Shown: in pieces, positions 47,380 through 58,528 of the stretch | How the letters are laid out: every line of letters begins with the position of its first letter | How positions within the stretch are numbered: position 1 is the first letter of the stretch | Assembly (NCBI GenBank): GCA_031841125.1 | Contig: CM063111.1 | Location: 56,481,535-56,545,534, forward strand | Source: Acanthococcus lagerstroemiae | Taxonomy: Eukaryota; Arthropoda; Insecta; Hemiptera; Eriococcidae | Direction: 5' to 3' | Length of the DNA: 64,000 bases | The notes under the pieces: model-generated | What the model saw: the letters and a program-made list of their open reading frames with translations, nothing else | Told to the model about the DNA's origin: nothing | Database searches by the model: none | Translations under genes and position numbers: made by a program

Positions 47380-48300
47380 AAAATACTAGAAAGACTAAAA
47401 AATACTAGAGAAAACTGGACAAACTAAAAAAGTAAAATTAATAAAATTAAAAGTAAAATAAAATTACTAAAAAGGAAATTATAGAAAATAAGAAGACTGG
47501 AGGACATGAAGAAACAAAGATGGTCAATACGGAGAAAAGTAAAAAGACTGAAGAGTAACGGAAAAAAAGTACCGATTGAATAGTTAAATGACTAAGAATA
47601 CCAAAAAGTAAGGCAGACAAAAATACTTACAGCAGAAATAAAAAACACAAACATCGAAGAGACTAAAGGTGCGGCCACATTAGGATGATCAGCCTATTCA
47701 TCCTGGACGGTCAATGTCTGGATGATCATCATCTTTTGATCAGACCGCCAATAAGTCGATCGGGGATAAAGGATGATCATCCAGGCTGTTCAGTCCTTCC
47801 GCTTCATTTTGGCTGATCATCCGCACGTCCACACTACATTCATCTTGGGCTGATCATCCAGGATGAATAGGCTGATCATCCTAATGTGGACGCACCTTAA
47901 GTGGATAAAAAAGATTGGGAAAAATAGGAAGTCCGAAAATAATAAAATACGAACGCAAGAAGGTATGAATACCGGAAACAAGGAAGGCTATAGAATATTT
48001 ATTACACTAAAAACTGAGGAAAGAAAAATATTTAGTAATAGAGGAAAGGAAGAGAGGTAAGATTAAAAATATTAAAGATACCGAAAATATCAAAAATACT
48101 TGGAAGACCGAACACCTTAAGAAAATTAAGAAGATCAAAAAGACTATTAAAATACAAAAATACTAAAAATATTGGGAAAAGTAAAAACGAAGTATGAATA
48201 CCTGCATTTATTGAGAAAGAATAGTAACGAAGGAATACAGGAAACATGAAGAGACTCGTAAGGACCCAGTCAAAAATCAAGATTGTAAAAAGACTACTTT
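47380..48300 (+). repeat. A-rich purine-biased cryptic repeat
   Basis: The plus strand is dominated by phrases like AAAAATACTAGAAAGACTAA, with AGACTAAAAA/AATACTAAAA variants every 15-30 bp and no strict period. It is interrupted by the Harbinger-like MITE at 47667-47897 and resumes after it. Open frames within it are composition artefacts. Confidence 0.55.
47667..47897. mobile_element. PIF/Harbinger-like MITE, 231 bp
   Basis: Terminal inverted repeats of ~40 bp differ at one position: AGGTGCGKCCACATTAGGAT, then GATCAGCCTATTCATCCTGG. A TAA trinucleotide flanks both sides (47664-47666 and 47898-47900), the 3-bp target duplication of the PIF/Harbinger group. The interior repeats GGATGATCATCC-type palindromes. 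Non-coding. Confidence 0.85.
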
Positions 48301-48313
48301 TAAAATTTATTAG

Positions 48314-48884
48314 AACTCTGGACGAATTCCTCTGAGGAGCCGAACTCCAGTTTTAACGACCCATCGGAAGTTCTCCACATCACAGAAGGTGCTGGACCTC
48401 GCCGAGGTGGTGTTGAAAACGTATCAACTTCAATCCGAAGACCGACAATCTTGTGTTGCATTTGCCAACAGCATAAATTACAAGGGGGCAGATGATGTCA
48501 ACGTTTCTACCTTATCAATCGAGGGGGAAAGTTACCGCATCCGGTAACCCCATCAGTTCGAACGCACAAGGCATTACAATCACAGGACGTATTACCACCA
48601 GATCTGAAAGATTAAGACTGTCGCGTGCACTTCGTGAACGGCTTACTCAACATCGTGCAAACACGAGACTAGTAAATGAACAGCGGCGGCCCACTCTCCA
48701 GCACAGGGAAGGAAAACTCTGACGCAACAAACCACGGGGAAAACAACGGCAAACTCCTCCGATTAACCCTACCCAGGAAAGTGACGCATCAGAAACCGCC
48801 AACATCCGGCAACGGAAACCCATTGACAGGCAAATGTACCTATACCAGCACAACGAGGCGACTGCATGGGAAAAGAATCATTGA
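48314..48884 (+). pseudogene. broken coding-like segment, unrecognised
   Basis: Two overlapping plus-strand frames look coding by composition. The first (48314-48547, no ATG) has a run of varied residues including VLDLAEVVLKTYQLQ and SCVAFANSINYKG. The second (48492-48884) is Arg-rich (RLRLSRALRERLTQHR) and is cut by one in-frame TGA at 48720-48722. The pattern suggests a decayed gene with a frameshift and a stop. I do not recognise the family; a retroelement, an inserted viral relic or a chance frame are all possible. Confidence 0.35.
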
Positions 48885-48985
48885 GCCTAAGACTTTCCGG
48901 CGATTATTCAAGACTCATTAGGACACAGCTAAAACTTATTTTCAAATGCAAGACTCGAGTTACCAAGGTGGATTTTCAGATGAAC

Positions 48986-49159
48986 TAGAGCTCTATAACT
49001 TCGTGTGAGTACAATTGTCCGCCATTTTGACGTCAACCTTACCCGTGGCTGCAGAATTGACTACGCGGTACGTTCCGCATAGTCAGATTCGGCATCCACG
49101 GGCGCGGTTGGAGTCAAAATTGGCGGACGATCGTACTCACACGAAGTTATAGAGCTCTA
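48986..49159. mobile_element. palindromic MITE family P1, copy 2
   Basis: Arms of about 85 bp are near-perfect inverted copies, with outer ends AGAGCTCTATAACTTCGTG. The centre shares GAATTGACTACGCGGTACG and GATTCGGCATCCACGGGC with copy 1 at 15977-16143. GATGAAC occurs immediately outside both ends, a likely 7- to 9-bp target duplication. The arms differ from copy 1 in sequence although each copy is symmetrical within itself. Confidence 0.8.
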
Positions 49160-50631
49160 GATGAACTAAAAATAGACCGGAAATGTGTGATGAGGGTGAT
49201 GGTGACTGTGTTAGTGTTGTACTTCCAGTACTCTATTTTGCTGTACTTGTGAAAATGGAGGTCTACCTTGACGATTAGCAAGACTCTCTGACGGCCTTGA
49301 GTTTTGCCACCAGTACCGATATACTGAGCTCTGTAAAGGGGGAATGCTTCTACCGCGTTTGCCATTACTGTTTCTCCCACTGCATCCGCACTTAAGAGAT
49401 ACCGTCAAGAGATCATTTGAACTGGTGCAGATAAATGAGTTCTGATAGACCACGGATACTTGTACGGAGCAGATCTTCAAACATAACTTCCAAGTGAAAG
49501 CGCAAGCAGGCTAGCAGATTCGTATCACTAGGGTGCGAGGAACTGTCATCTTGAACACTTCAACGGAGCTGGAGCAAGAATCGGATGCCATTCTCCTCTT
49601 CATTTGCTTTGACGCTCCTGTGGTATGGTTTGCGGTGTAAGGTTTTGGTCTGTGGTCTCTCTCCGGTTTTAAACTCTCAAACGCGCGAAGCCGAACATCG
49701 AATCCGAAGAAGACCGTCATTATATTCGTCCGCCTTTGTTTACAGACCACGGGACGCGGTGGCGAGGGTTTGTTCCCGTGTCGAAAGAGCAACTTCCGCG
49801 AATAAGGGTAGCCCGATGGGTAAACGAACTGCGTAGACACAGGCGCTATTCGTTTTGGTGTGTGGCCCGCGAATATTACACGAGATAATACGAGTACGTG
49901 CGTACATGTGTACGCGCCTATGTCGCGGCAAGAATAAAAATATTGATATTCCACATCATAAATTACATTTCGACAGGGACAGGAAATGGCCGCGCATCTC
50001 TAATAAATGACGTTTAGCTGATTGGCGCAGACATCGTTCGGCGTATACGTTGTAAATCACAAATGCCGTTTCGGGTTTACCCTGCGCTACAACATCGCAA
50101 AGGACTCGTTCGCGATAACAACCCCCTCCCCCATTCTCAGAAAAATATACGTTTTCATCTACGCGGGTTGCTGGTTACCCTATGTTTTCCGTTCGCTGCT
50201 TCCTCTCTTTCTGCCAAGTTTATTTATTCGTATGTTCCACTTTCGCCGCCATTCCGTTTTGGCGTTTTACCGAAAAAACGTGATTCCCTGATTCCTGTGT
50301 CCATCCGGATGGGTATTTCATGCGTTAGCCACAGTCTAGTAAACGCTATTCAGAAGTTATGTTGCTTTTTTTCTTTCTTTTTCATCCCTTAAAGATTTAT
50401 TTACCACTAAACACAAACACGCATTCTAGATAAGGTCGACCCTTTCAATCAACTCCGCTAATATTTTATACACCTGGAGAACCGCGAGCGTACACGTCTT
50501 GCTGAAAGTCAGACACAGTCCTTCCATTCTGAAAGGCTAACAATCTGTCCATCCACCAAGTGTTGTGCTATTCTAAGCCAAATGGACACAGGCTTTTATT
50601 ATGCCGATGTAACTACGGTTATGCGGGCGGC
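49160..50631. other. non-coding stretch
   Basis: GC-richer around 49560-49960 with overlapping frames on both strands (up to 147 codons) lacking any domain. No recognised RNA gene or transposon end. Confidence 0.4.
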
Positions 50632-50653
50632 GTTGGGCGCCACAATGTGACGC
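50632..50653 (-). other. primer-binding-site-like motif, copy 1
   Basis: The plus strand contains GTTGGGCGCCA, the 3' end of tRNA-Lys including CCA. On the minus strand this reads as a retroelement primer-binding site (TGGCGCCCAAC). The whole 22 bp is identical to 51019-51040. It also sits in a small hairpin (GCGGGCGGCGTTG against CAACGCCCGC). Confidence 0.35.
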
Positions 50654-51015
50654 TAGACATCAACGCCCGCACTAGACTGCCGACTATTTTCTGAATTCAA
50701 TTCAACTGATCGCATAAGATGCATTCTGCCAACATGTTCGCCAGGGATGTACGTATATAGCAACCTTTTCAGAGAAGAGAGGAATCCCAATTTTCCCAAC
50801 AAAAAATATCAATTCTGATAACTGAGGATTCCATCCTGCCAATTTACAGACATTTTTTGAATAAAAAATTGGCAGTCGTTTGAAATTCTGAGAGTAGCGG
50901 ATCTGATTTAGCTAGACGAGGGAGGATTCGCCAAGAATTCATCTACTCACAAAGATATTCAAGCGGAGGCTCTCCCGACCTCCTTTCCATACATTTCTAG
51001 TATCAGTCATGATAT

Positions 51016-51040
51016 CACGTTGGGCGCCACAATGTGACGC
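51016..51040 (-). other. primer-binding-site-like motif, copy 2
   Basis: CACGTTGGGCGCCA on the plus strand equals the last 14 nt of tRNA-Lys (CTT) as I recall it. On the minus strand it would be a primer-binding site following an LTR that ends near CACATTG. No LTR pair, gag or pol frame is visible, so it would be a relic. Confidence 0.35.
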
Positions 51041-52270
51041 ACCGTATCGTCCAGGTTCAGGTGAGTCATGCTCAGAGGAGTTGACTTTTTATGCACTCAC
51101 GGCGCGTGCACAAGAACTAATTATTGAAAATGGAGTCGCTTGTAGTGAGAGTGGGGTACCCGATGGCGTACAAATTACAGAGATTGCGACCTGATACGGC
51201 TAGTGAGGTAAGCTCTTCTTTTTTCGACTTGTTTCCTTCTTTCTCTCGCTCGTTTTCCTTCTCCTTTTGATGTCGTACAGTGGCGACAATATTTACGACA
51301 TTCGCGAATGGGATTTAGCGTTGAATTTTTTTACTCGTTGCGGTTCTACACAAAAGTTATACAGTGATAGATATATCGTGTGTGCAACGAACGTCGTATT
51401 TTTTGTATACGAATGCGCGTTGATACTGATAGTTTCTTCCTACGTTTTTTTCCCTCTTATTTCTTCTTTTTTATTCTCGTACACATCGAAGTTAGTATTA
51501 AAACTGGTCGTTTCTCAGCACATTTTTCCATTTCCCTTCCTGGTTTACGTTGCTGATTTTGCCCGGAATACACGTTATAAATTATCGACGGCGTCTGGAG
51601 AATGTAACTAGAGAAATCCAGCCCCGGACCCCGTCCATTTGGCGATGTCTTCGTCGCTATTGACTCTGCGCTCCTAAGAAGTGTATGCGTCCAGCTTTAG
51701 TTCCTAGTGGGGTTTACTGAACGCTGGTCATCCTCAGAAGCGAACGTGACAAGAAAGGAGGAGTGATGACCGGAAGACGGGAAAAACGAAGTGGCACGGG
51801 TGATCAGATACCATGCACAGCATTTCGAGAATCCGAGACTGGACTGCAATGAAAAAGTATGTATCAGAGCCGTCGCAATAACCGGGGCCAAACTGGAGAG
51901 CAGTTTTCTACGTGGGTTTTTCTCCCCACCTTGGAGCTTTTACAAATCTCCTCACTGGTTGAGGCCGACTGCAGAATTCTGCGCCAGCATTCCTGCTTTC
52001 ATCGATTCCACTCAATATGAAAGCATGGATACCACGAAAGTATCAACATAATCTGAAAACATGAAGGAGACTACCAGCCATCCCATAGTTAAACATTTCG
52101 AGGGATGGTTCCCTAAATAAGCCACTGGGAAGAGTTGTACAGTAACGGCGCTTATATTAGTCCAAAAACATGATTTCGCAAAAATGACAAAAAACTGTAG
52201 CATTCCCGTCAGAAGATAGCTATTCGCATATGTCCTCGTTGATTCATCTAATCTTTAACAGATATGAGTT
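51041..52270. other. non-coding stretch
   Basis: Contains two splice-donor-like sites (near 51059 and 51208) and frames up to 114 codons without any family resemblance. No gene called. Confidence 0.35.
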
Positions 52271-52507
52271 GACAGGAAGAAAGGGACCTCAGCCCCCTAA
52301 AAAAACATTTTTGTGCTAACGACTATTTTTGACTAATTTTTGGCCGCTCTTTCGCATGGTGTTGCCGAAAGAATTCTAAAAAATTTTCCCAAACGGCTGT
52401 AAGTCTTCAAAGTTGAGTGTTTTCGTAACGTGAAAACGTGATCAATTTTGTTTATCCGCTCTCCTGTAAAATTTACATTTTTGCGCTGAGGTCCCTTTTT
52501 TCCTGTC
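52271..52507. mobile_element. MITE-like element, 237 bp
   Basis: Inverted ends: GACAGGAAGAAAGGGACCTC on the left and GACAGGAAAAAAGGGACCTC inverted from the right, followed inside by AGC and an AACATTTTTG-like block on both sides. No clear target duplication. Non-coding. Confidence 0.65.
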
Positions 52508-52760
52508 CGCTCACAGATGGTGCACTCTTTTACAATTCCACATTTCGAAGGTTGTAGGTACACGCCCTGACCATCAGGTTTCGCTAACAGAGATGCACTG
52601 GACATACAGCGAAGTATTGTTCTTTTGTGGGGTAATTTGGGTATTTAGAGGCAAGCCACTGACTGCTACCCGCTACCAGAAGTACGAAAAACTCCAGGAT
52701 CTCCCAACAGGATAAAACTCAACACAAATTTCACTCAAGGAGAAAGCTCCTCCTCAAACG

Positions 52761-53036
52761 TCTTCCGGAGTTGGCTAACTTTATAAAATCGACTCTCATT
52801 GAAAAATGGCAGATTGGTCACAAATCATCAAAGCATTTTTTTGAATTTTTTTCTACTTCTACCTTAAGGAAAAGTATCTCATCTCTTATTTAAAAGATCT
52901 TCCCGAGTGGCTTAACCATTTATAAACGCTCTCAATTTGAAAAAATCGCCGCAATTGTCAAATATCGAAATGATTCATTTTTTTGAATTTTTTTCTCTTA
53001 CTCTTTTCGTAAAATCATCTGTTTTAAATGATTCCC
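52761..53036 (+). repeat. diverged tandem duplication, 138-bp unit
   Basis: Units start TCTTCCGGAGTTGGCTAAC (52761) and TCTTCCCGAGTGGCTTAAC (52899). Both contain ATTTTTTTGAATTTTTTTCT and end near TTTAAAWGAT. Identity is moderate, so the duplication is old. Confidence 0.65.
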
Positions 53037-53049
53037 AGACTTCCATTTC

Positions 53050-53315
53050 AAGCACTTTTCAAATTTCCTAGATTTTTCAGCTATATGTACACGATGAAAT
53101 TATATCCATGAAGACGATCTTGTAAAGAAATGTCATCACTTCACCTGACATTATCTTATTCGTTATCCAAAATTCCGATTTGACCAGAATTATAGCAATT
53201 TCCTGACTTTTCCACATAGACGAAATCCCCTGATTTTCCCTTGTTTTCCAGAAAGTAACGAAAGTCATATTTTTCATGTTTGCATGCTTTTTATTCCAAC
53301 AGATAGGACACCCTG
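53050..53315 (-). repeat. CAGGGTGTCC-family element, one clear end
   Basis: The right end reads inverted CAGGGTGTCCTATCTG. Inside are CCTGACTTTTCCACA and CCCTGATTTTCCCTTG. It matches the families at 10462 and 42722. The other end is not clear. Confidence 0.55.
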
Positions 53316-53681
53316 AAATATCATTGTCAGTTGGCAGATTCGATTATCAATAAATAAAATCTACACAAGCAGACAAAATGAAGTCCCTCCTCCCACCAGT
53401 ACAAAAACAAAATAGTTAATACCTACTCATTATGCATTTCATTCATAACTACTCATTTTTTAATAATTTTCAAACAAACTAATCCCAATAATTCTCTAGA
53501 AAACTTTCTAAGGCTTTTCCCAACTAAGCTGAAAACTCTTCAACAAGTGTAGCACAGTCCTGGTCACTTTTGATCCGACTTGAAGTCTCAAGCAGTATAT
53601 AAACTTCGTACACATTAATTTTTTTCAGTGAAATATTACAGCCGTCATTTTTGCACCAAAATGAAACTTTCTAGAAAATGA
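53316..53681. other. non-coding AT-rich stretch
   Basis: No gene or recognisable repeat. Confidence 0.45.
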
Positions 53682-53689
53682 CCAGGAAC

Positions 53690-53962
53690 CAGTGGCGTAG
53701 TCAGGATTTCCTCAAAGGGAAGGCAAAGTAAGATTTTCAAGGGAGAAAAAGTCGAAAATTGAGGTGTTTTTTAAAAATCGCTGATATTTGAGGATTATTT
53801 TATGAAAATGAAGGTAAAATTACAGCTCAAGCGAAAAGTTTTTGAAAAAACGTGTTTTAAAGGCGAAAAATTTCTTCCTTTCGCATATTTTACCTTCAAT
53901 TCCAGGCGCCTTGGGGAAGGGAATTCACCCCCCCCCCTTCGCCCCACCTGGCTACGTCACTG
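53690..53962. mobile_element. hAT-type MITE family H1, 273 bp
   Basis: The left end is CAGTGGCGTAGTCAGG and the right end, inverted, CAGTGACGTAGCCAGG. A perfect 8-bp duplication CCAGGAAC flanks it (53682-53689 and 53963-53970). The interior aligns to 24420-24688 in inverse orientation (for example AAAACGTGTTTTAAAGGCG against ACCTTTAAAACACGTTTC). Non-coding. Confidence 0.93.
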
Positions 53963-53970
53963 CCAGGAAC

Positions 53971-56285
53971 CATCATAAAAATTAAGAGGGAATAACAAAA
54001 GTAATAATGATAATAAGTGTTATTATATTTTAAAGCATAATGTTCGGTAAACTTGAACTGGTCCTTCTCCCCCCTCCGTGCCCAGTGCAGTAATGCAGCA
54101 GCAAAGGCTAAAAAATAGAGAAATTTAAATTTTAAACGTTTTTTCCACGAAACTTTCGATATCTGTTATTATATTTCTTAGTCTCTCGACTAATAGGTTG
54201 CGTCTCTCCACTTTTTCCTCTCTTGTGCTCATCTTTTCATTCTTGAGAAGAATATAACTTAAACTTTGTATCCTGCATCATCTGTTCTTCACAGCGTATT
54301 CTTTGTCTTCCTTTCCAGTTTTTTACCCTCAACCATTCCCTCTAACAGTAATAACAATACGCCCGGATGTCCTATATAACGTTCTATCATTTCAACTGTT
54401 CTCTTTACGATTATAATCCAAATTTCTCTTGTCCTTCCTATTCGCCCCAGTATCGCATAAAAAATGGTTCGAATTTCAGCAAATAACAATTCAAAAATCC
54501 CCGACCTCAATCGAACACCATGCGTCTATTCCATAACCAAGAGATATACTAGAAAACTCATCACTTGTATACGATTTCCAAGCACCATTTGAACTCCTTC
54601 GACTTTTCCGTGATTTCCACAATCTGTAGATACCCTGAATACATTACTGCCACCTACTTCTTCATCGGAAACGTTTCCATACTCCTAGCGTCACAGACCA
54701 ACCACTGCACCGGAAACCTCGGCCACGTCAACGAACACCGTGCGACCTCAACTTCGCAACAAGTAAGTACCTCCCGAGAACGTCATCACTGCTGCTGAAT
54801 TTTCTTACCTGGAACATAAATCAAAACGAAAACAATTAAAGCACTGCAAACTAAAAACGCCGAGCTATTATAAAATGAACTATCATAAAACTGTATAATT
54901 AACACAACGGCGGATTATGCCGATTCGGCCATGGGGAACATGAAGAGGGGAAGCATCGCATCGCGGGTAACCGGCTGGAACACAATTCCGATGAAACTCG
55001 ATTCAACCGAAACCATCGCACTTCTCCAAAACTACAGCAGTGATCCCCGGAATGCATTTCATCTCGCTCGTCTCTAATTATATCCACGAAAATGCGGATT
55101 ATTTCACTCTCAACCGCGAGTACCGTAATTAATACACGTATACATTCTAATGAATGAACGAGTGAATGAATGAAAGAAAAAAACAAAACAAAAAACGAAC
55201 AGCCTCACAGCTTCGTTCAGCTAAACTCTTCAACCCCGCCATCCCCTTTACTCTCGCCAGCGCCAACCACATCAGCGCGATGTTAATTACTCGTAATTGC
55301 AAATCGATCTGTGTGGTCGCTGCCGATTTAAGACCCTAGAACGTTGAACGCCGGAACGATCAGGGTCCTTGCGGGCAAGAATTTACATTTACAAAATGCA
55401 TTCGGTGCACGTCCAGACAGGAAACGAGGGAAAAAGAGCATGTGTTAACTGGCGACGAAATGAAACCAGGGACCCACGAACAGTGGCAATCGGACGGTGT
55501 GGCGAGGAAAAACCACGGATCAAACTGACGAAACGTGAAGCCGCACACGAACCCCGTAAAACATGGGGACAGATGTAATGCGCTACAATAACCTAATTTT
55601 CAAAAAAGGCTACCATCGATACAGCCGTAACCGCATATACCGTCCATCATCGTATCCAGGAGGCGCGGCGCCGCGTCACGTCGCCAACCCAACCGCTGGT
55701 AATGTATTCGTGAAGACGAAACCGCAAGCGCATCGTTGGCAGTAGTCTGCGGTAAAAGCCACGCCGGAGTGGACGGCGGCACCGGCGTAGCAGCGATGCT
55801 CGCATTGTCGACACGCATCATTCCTCGCTACAACCTCGCAATCGCAGCAGACCACACGAAAGAGGTTTCATTGATGCCTCGTGTTGCTGGCTTCTGTGCT
55901 GCTGCAGAACTGGCCACGCTATGCCGTGACTATTTGAGGTCACGCGTACCACCACCTACCACGGATGCGATGCGGTGATTCATTGGCGCCTTTAAAGCCA
56001 TTTCTCGCTAGACCGAGCGTGGAATCCACGGCAGTCAGCATGCACGCCAAGGTGAGTGCGACGTACCGGATATGGATACGCTGAAGCAGGTGCTGAACCG
56101 AAATATCTGCGCGATAAGATGACTGCGAACGAAACGGAGAACTGTCTCCTTAGAAGCAGGGTACCAGTGTCGCAGAGCTGGAACGAGCCACCGAACTAGA
56201 ATCAGAGCTAAGGCTCTAAGGAGATGCGGCACAGTCGGAATCAGAGTTGCCGGACGTTCTAGAAAACTGACGCTTTCGGCTCCAT
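53971..56285. other. non-coding stretch
   Basis: GC-richer from 54900 onward. An ATGCACGCCAAG followed by GTGAGT at 56040-56057 could be a four-codon first exon with a splice donor, preceded by TTTAAAG, but this is weak. No recognised protein. Confidence 0.35.
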
Positions 56286-56470
56286 TGTCTCTTCAGCCTT
56301 GTAGGTGTCACAAAATACAGAGGAACTTCAAGCTCAAAACTGTCACACGACTCCCTCAAAAGAGTCGGTCACTGGAAATGTCTCATCAGCCTTTACAGGT
56401 ATTTCAAAAGATTAAAATCCAGCTCAACAGTGTGACACATCTCCTTAAGAGTCGGTCGTTACCTCTGGGA
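56286..56470 (+). repeat. diverged tandem duplication, 93-bp unit
   Basis: Units start TGTCTCTTCAGCCTTGTAGG (56286) and TGTCTCATCAGCCTTTACAG (56379), and both contain AGAGTCGGTC near their ends. Divergence is substantial. Confidence 0.65.
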
Positions 56471-57985
56471 GCCGTTGGAAATCCCCGACAGAGTCGAAAG
56501 GTACCTAGAAAAAGTTAAGTGACCACCAAGACCCACATTGGAAAGACTCAGAAAAAAGTCATCAATCGGCGTCTAAAACGATTCGCAAGTCATGGGCGAG
56601 ACTCCGAAACAGCCGGAGTTCAGAACCAGAGCTGCAGTTCGCTACTAGAGAGACGCGATGTAAAATGCATTTCGGAAACACAAGGCAGCTCAACAATTCT
56701 GCCCAAAGTCACTGAATGGACACCAATTGTTGATTTGTTCATACGGTGTATGGAGAGGGAGGAGGCAGCTTAAAATCCGTGATCGAAATCAGCATTTCGG
56801 ATCCTGGCTCTCAGATCATCCGACATCGAGCTATACGACATCCACACAGACACCCGCCTTCGCCGCCCTACCCTTCAGCTTGATACCACCGTGAACCTAC
56901 ACAGCACAGGGTTCTCGAAGTTCGACCCCAGAACCCCGGTACGTACGTCAACCGCCGAACGCGCTAATCAATTGACGGGCGACCGAAAACGATTTTCTCG
57001 AAATTTCGAACAGCACGCGTGCCGTGTCCCGCCTGACAGGCGCGACGAGAAGCGTGCACGCCGCCGGCACCGCCGCAAACTTAATTTCTTTTCGCAGCCG
57101 ACAGAGGGTTGACTGTATCCAACATCCGAATTAGCTGGCTAATACGGTTTTCTTGTTGTTTACGACGTGCCGCAAATAAATCATTTCGGGACTTCGTTTT
57201 TCGACCGACTGTACTCCATTTTGCCCTTCGAGATATCCGTAAAGCCCCGGTACCTAGACATGTTTTCCGTAATTTTTTCGAATCGCTTTTGTATTCGCAT
57301 CTTAAAAGAGTAGAGAATGAATAGGTTGAGCCGGCTGTTATACCGGGGCTACTCGAAGAATCACCACGAGAAAGTGTTTACAAAATGCGCAGATAGTTGC
57401 TCCAGGATCCGTAACATCAGCACTACCGGTTTGAAATTGATTCGCTGTGCACGGTACGCCAAAGATGGAGCTATGTGCTGAAGTTGCGCGGTTTTCCATT
57501 TCATAAATAGCTTTCTTTTGCTACTCACACCCCATCCCGGCCATAAACGTTAACACACTGACCGTTAGCAGAAAACTAGAACGCTTTGTGTTCTATGTAA
57601 TTTCAGTCTTGCTGCCACTCTCGCGACCCCATTTGGAGTAGCACCCTTGCCTTCTATCTGTTCATCAGTATGCCTGGTCTCAAGCCACTGAGTTGGTTTC
57701 TCTTGGTGGAGGGGAGAGCTGCGACAGTGACGCAGGAACCCCTGTCTTCAAATCAGGAAAGAGTGACGAGAGAAACATAGATGAATGTCACGTGGAAAGT
57801 AGGATAAAGAAAGATAATAACTGAATTTTTTATACTACTTGATCAGAAAGGCAATGTTTACGTTGGTGTTTTATGGACGACAAGAAGCGCCTATCATTCA
57901 TGCATCGAGTGCTAACGAAACCTGCATGTAAAATAAACGTCCCTCAATGTAAAGCGTTTTTACATGAAAAATTGCTGACCAGTAA
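56471..57985. other. non-coding stretch
   Basis: Moderate GC, several short frames with no family resemblance. Nothing else recognised. Confidence 0.4.
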
Positions 57986-58076
57986 TTACATATCGGGGAA
58001 CCGAACCCGCGTCCATTGGAACATTTGATTGAAATGTTGCGATCGTCTCTAACCACTCGGCCACGGAGCGAATTAC
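57986..58076 (-). other. tRNA-like sequence (SINE head or tRNA pseudogene)
   Basis: On the minus strand GTGGCCGAGTGGTTAGAG (A box) is followed by a perfect hairpin AACATTT/AAATGTT in the anticodon-arm position and a B box GGTTCGGTTCC. The layout resembles Leu/Ser-type tRNAs, but the T stem and acceptor stem do not pair properly. GTAATT flanks both ends, a possible short target duplication. The SINE body at 58321 runs the other way, so the two are separate. Confidence 0.5.
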
Positions 58077-58320
58077 AGAATAGCGATTTAAGAACACGTT
58101 TAAATATTCACAATGTAGTACAGCTGTTACTGTTTGTTGTTAATTGTCGTTACGTTTTTGCTGGCTACTACCTGTGTATGCTGTCTGTGCACGTGAACAA
58201 ACTGAAGACAAAACTGTGATACTGTACTTTGTAGTAGGTAATTAACTGAGCAAATCAAATTTTTGAATTAATTACACGCACAAAAATCACCTGTCTATAA
58301 TTTACATTAATTAATTAATG

Positions 58321-58528
58321 TAAGGCGCTACCTGCCGGTGCTCGTTGAACTCACTGTCATAAACCACAGGGCTAGTGATACGGGTATTCGACAGGAAGAT
58401 ACCGCAGTCAACCTAGGCCGATTCCGGGCAAGAAGAAAAGAGGGCTAAGGCAGCCCTAAAAAGGCTCCCCGATATCCCTGCTGTAATGCTCGAAGGGGCG
58501 GTTCCAAGACTCGGGTAAGAGCAAATGA
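58321..58528 (+). mobile_element. SINE family S1, headless body and tail
   Basis: Aligns with 34436-34617 (TAAGGCGCTAC, GTGCTCGTTGAACTCAC, AACCTAGGCCGATTCC, GAGGGCTAAGGCAGCCC, GCTCGAAGGGGCGGTTCCA) and with the SINE at 18837-19008. It carries a ~30-bp insertion (near 58368-58405) that the 34-kb copy lacks. No tRNA-like head lies directly upstream. Confidence 0.7.

Noticed and set aside
47863..48060. Lys-rich open frame
   Set aside because: It begins inside the Harbinger-like MITE and continues in the A-rich tract; the Lys richness is simply AAA/AAG composition.
49511..49954. 147-codon minus-strand open frame
   Set aside because: A competing plus-strand frame covers the same DNA, and the residues show no motif.
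51054..51212. two splice donors (CAG|GTGAGT and GAG|GTAAGC) around a 61-codon frame
   Set aside because: No acceptor pairing, no conserved protein and no promoter; consistent with chance.
56040..56057. four-codon first exon ATGCACGCCAAG|GTGAGT
   Set aside because: The pattern occurs in insect secreted-protein genes, but no matching second exon is visible and the motif is too short to trust.
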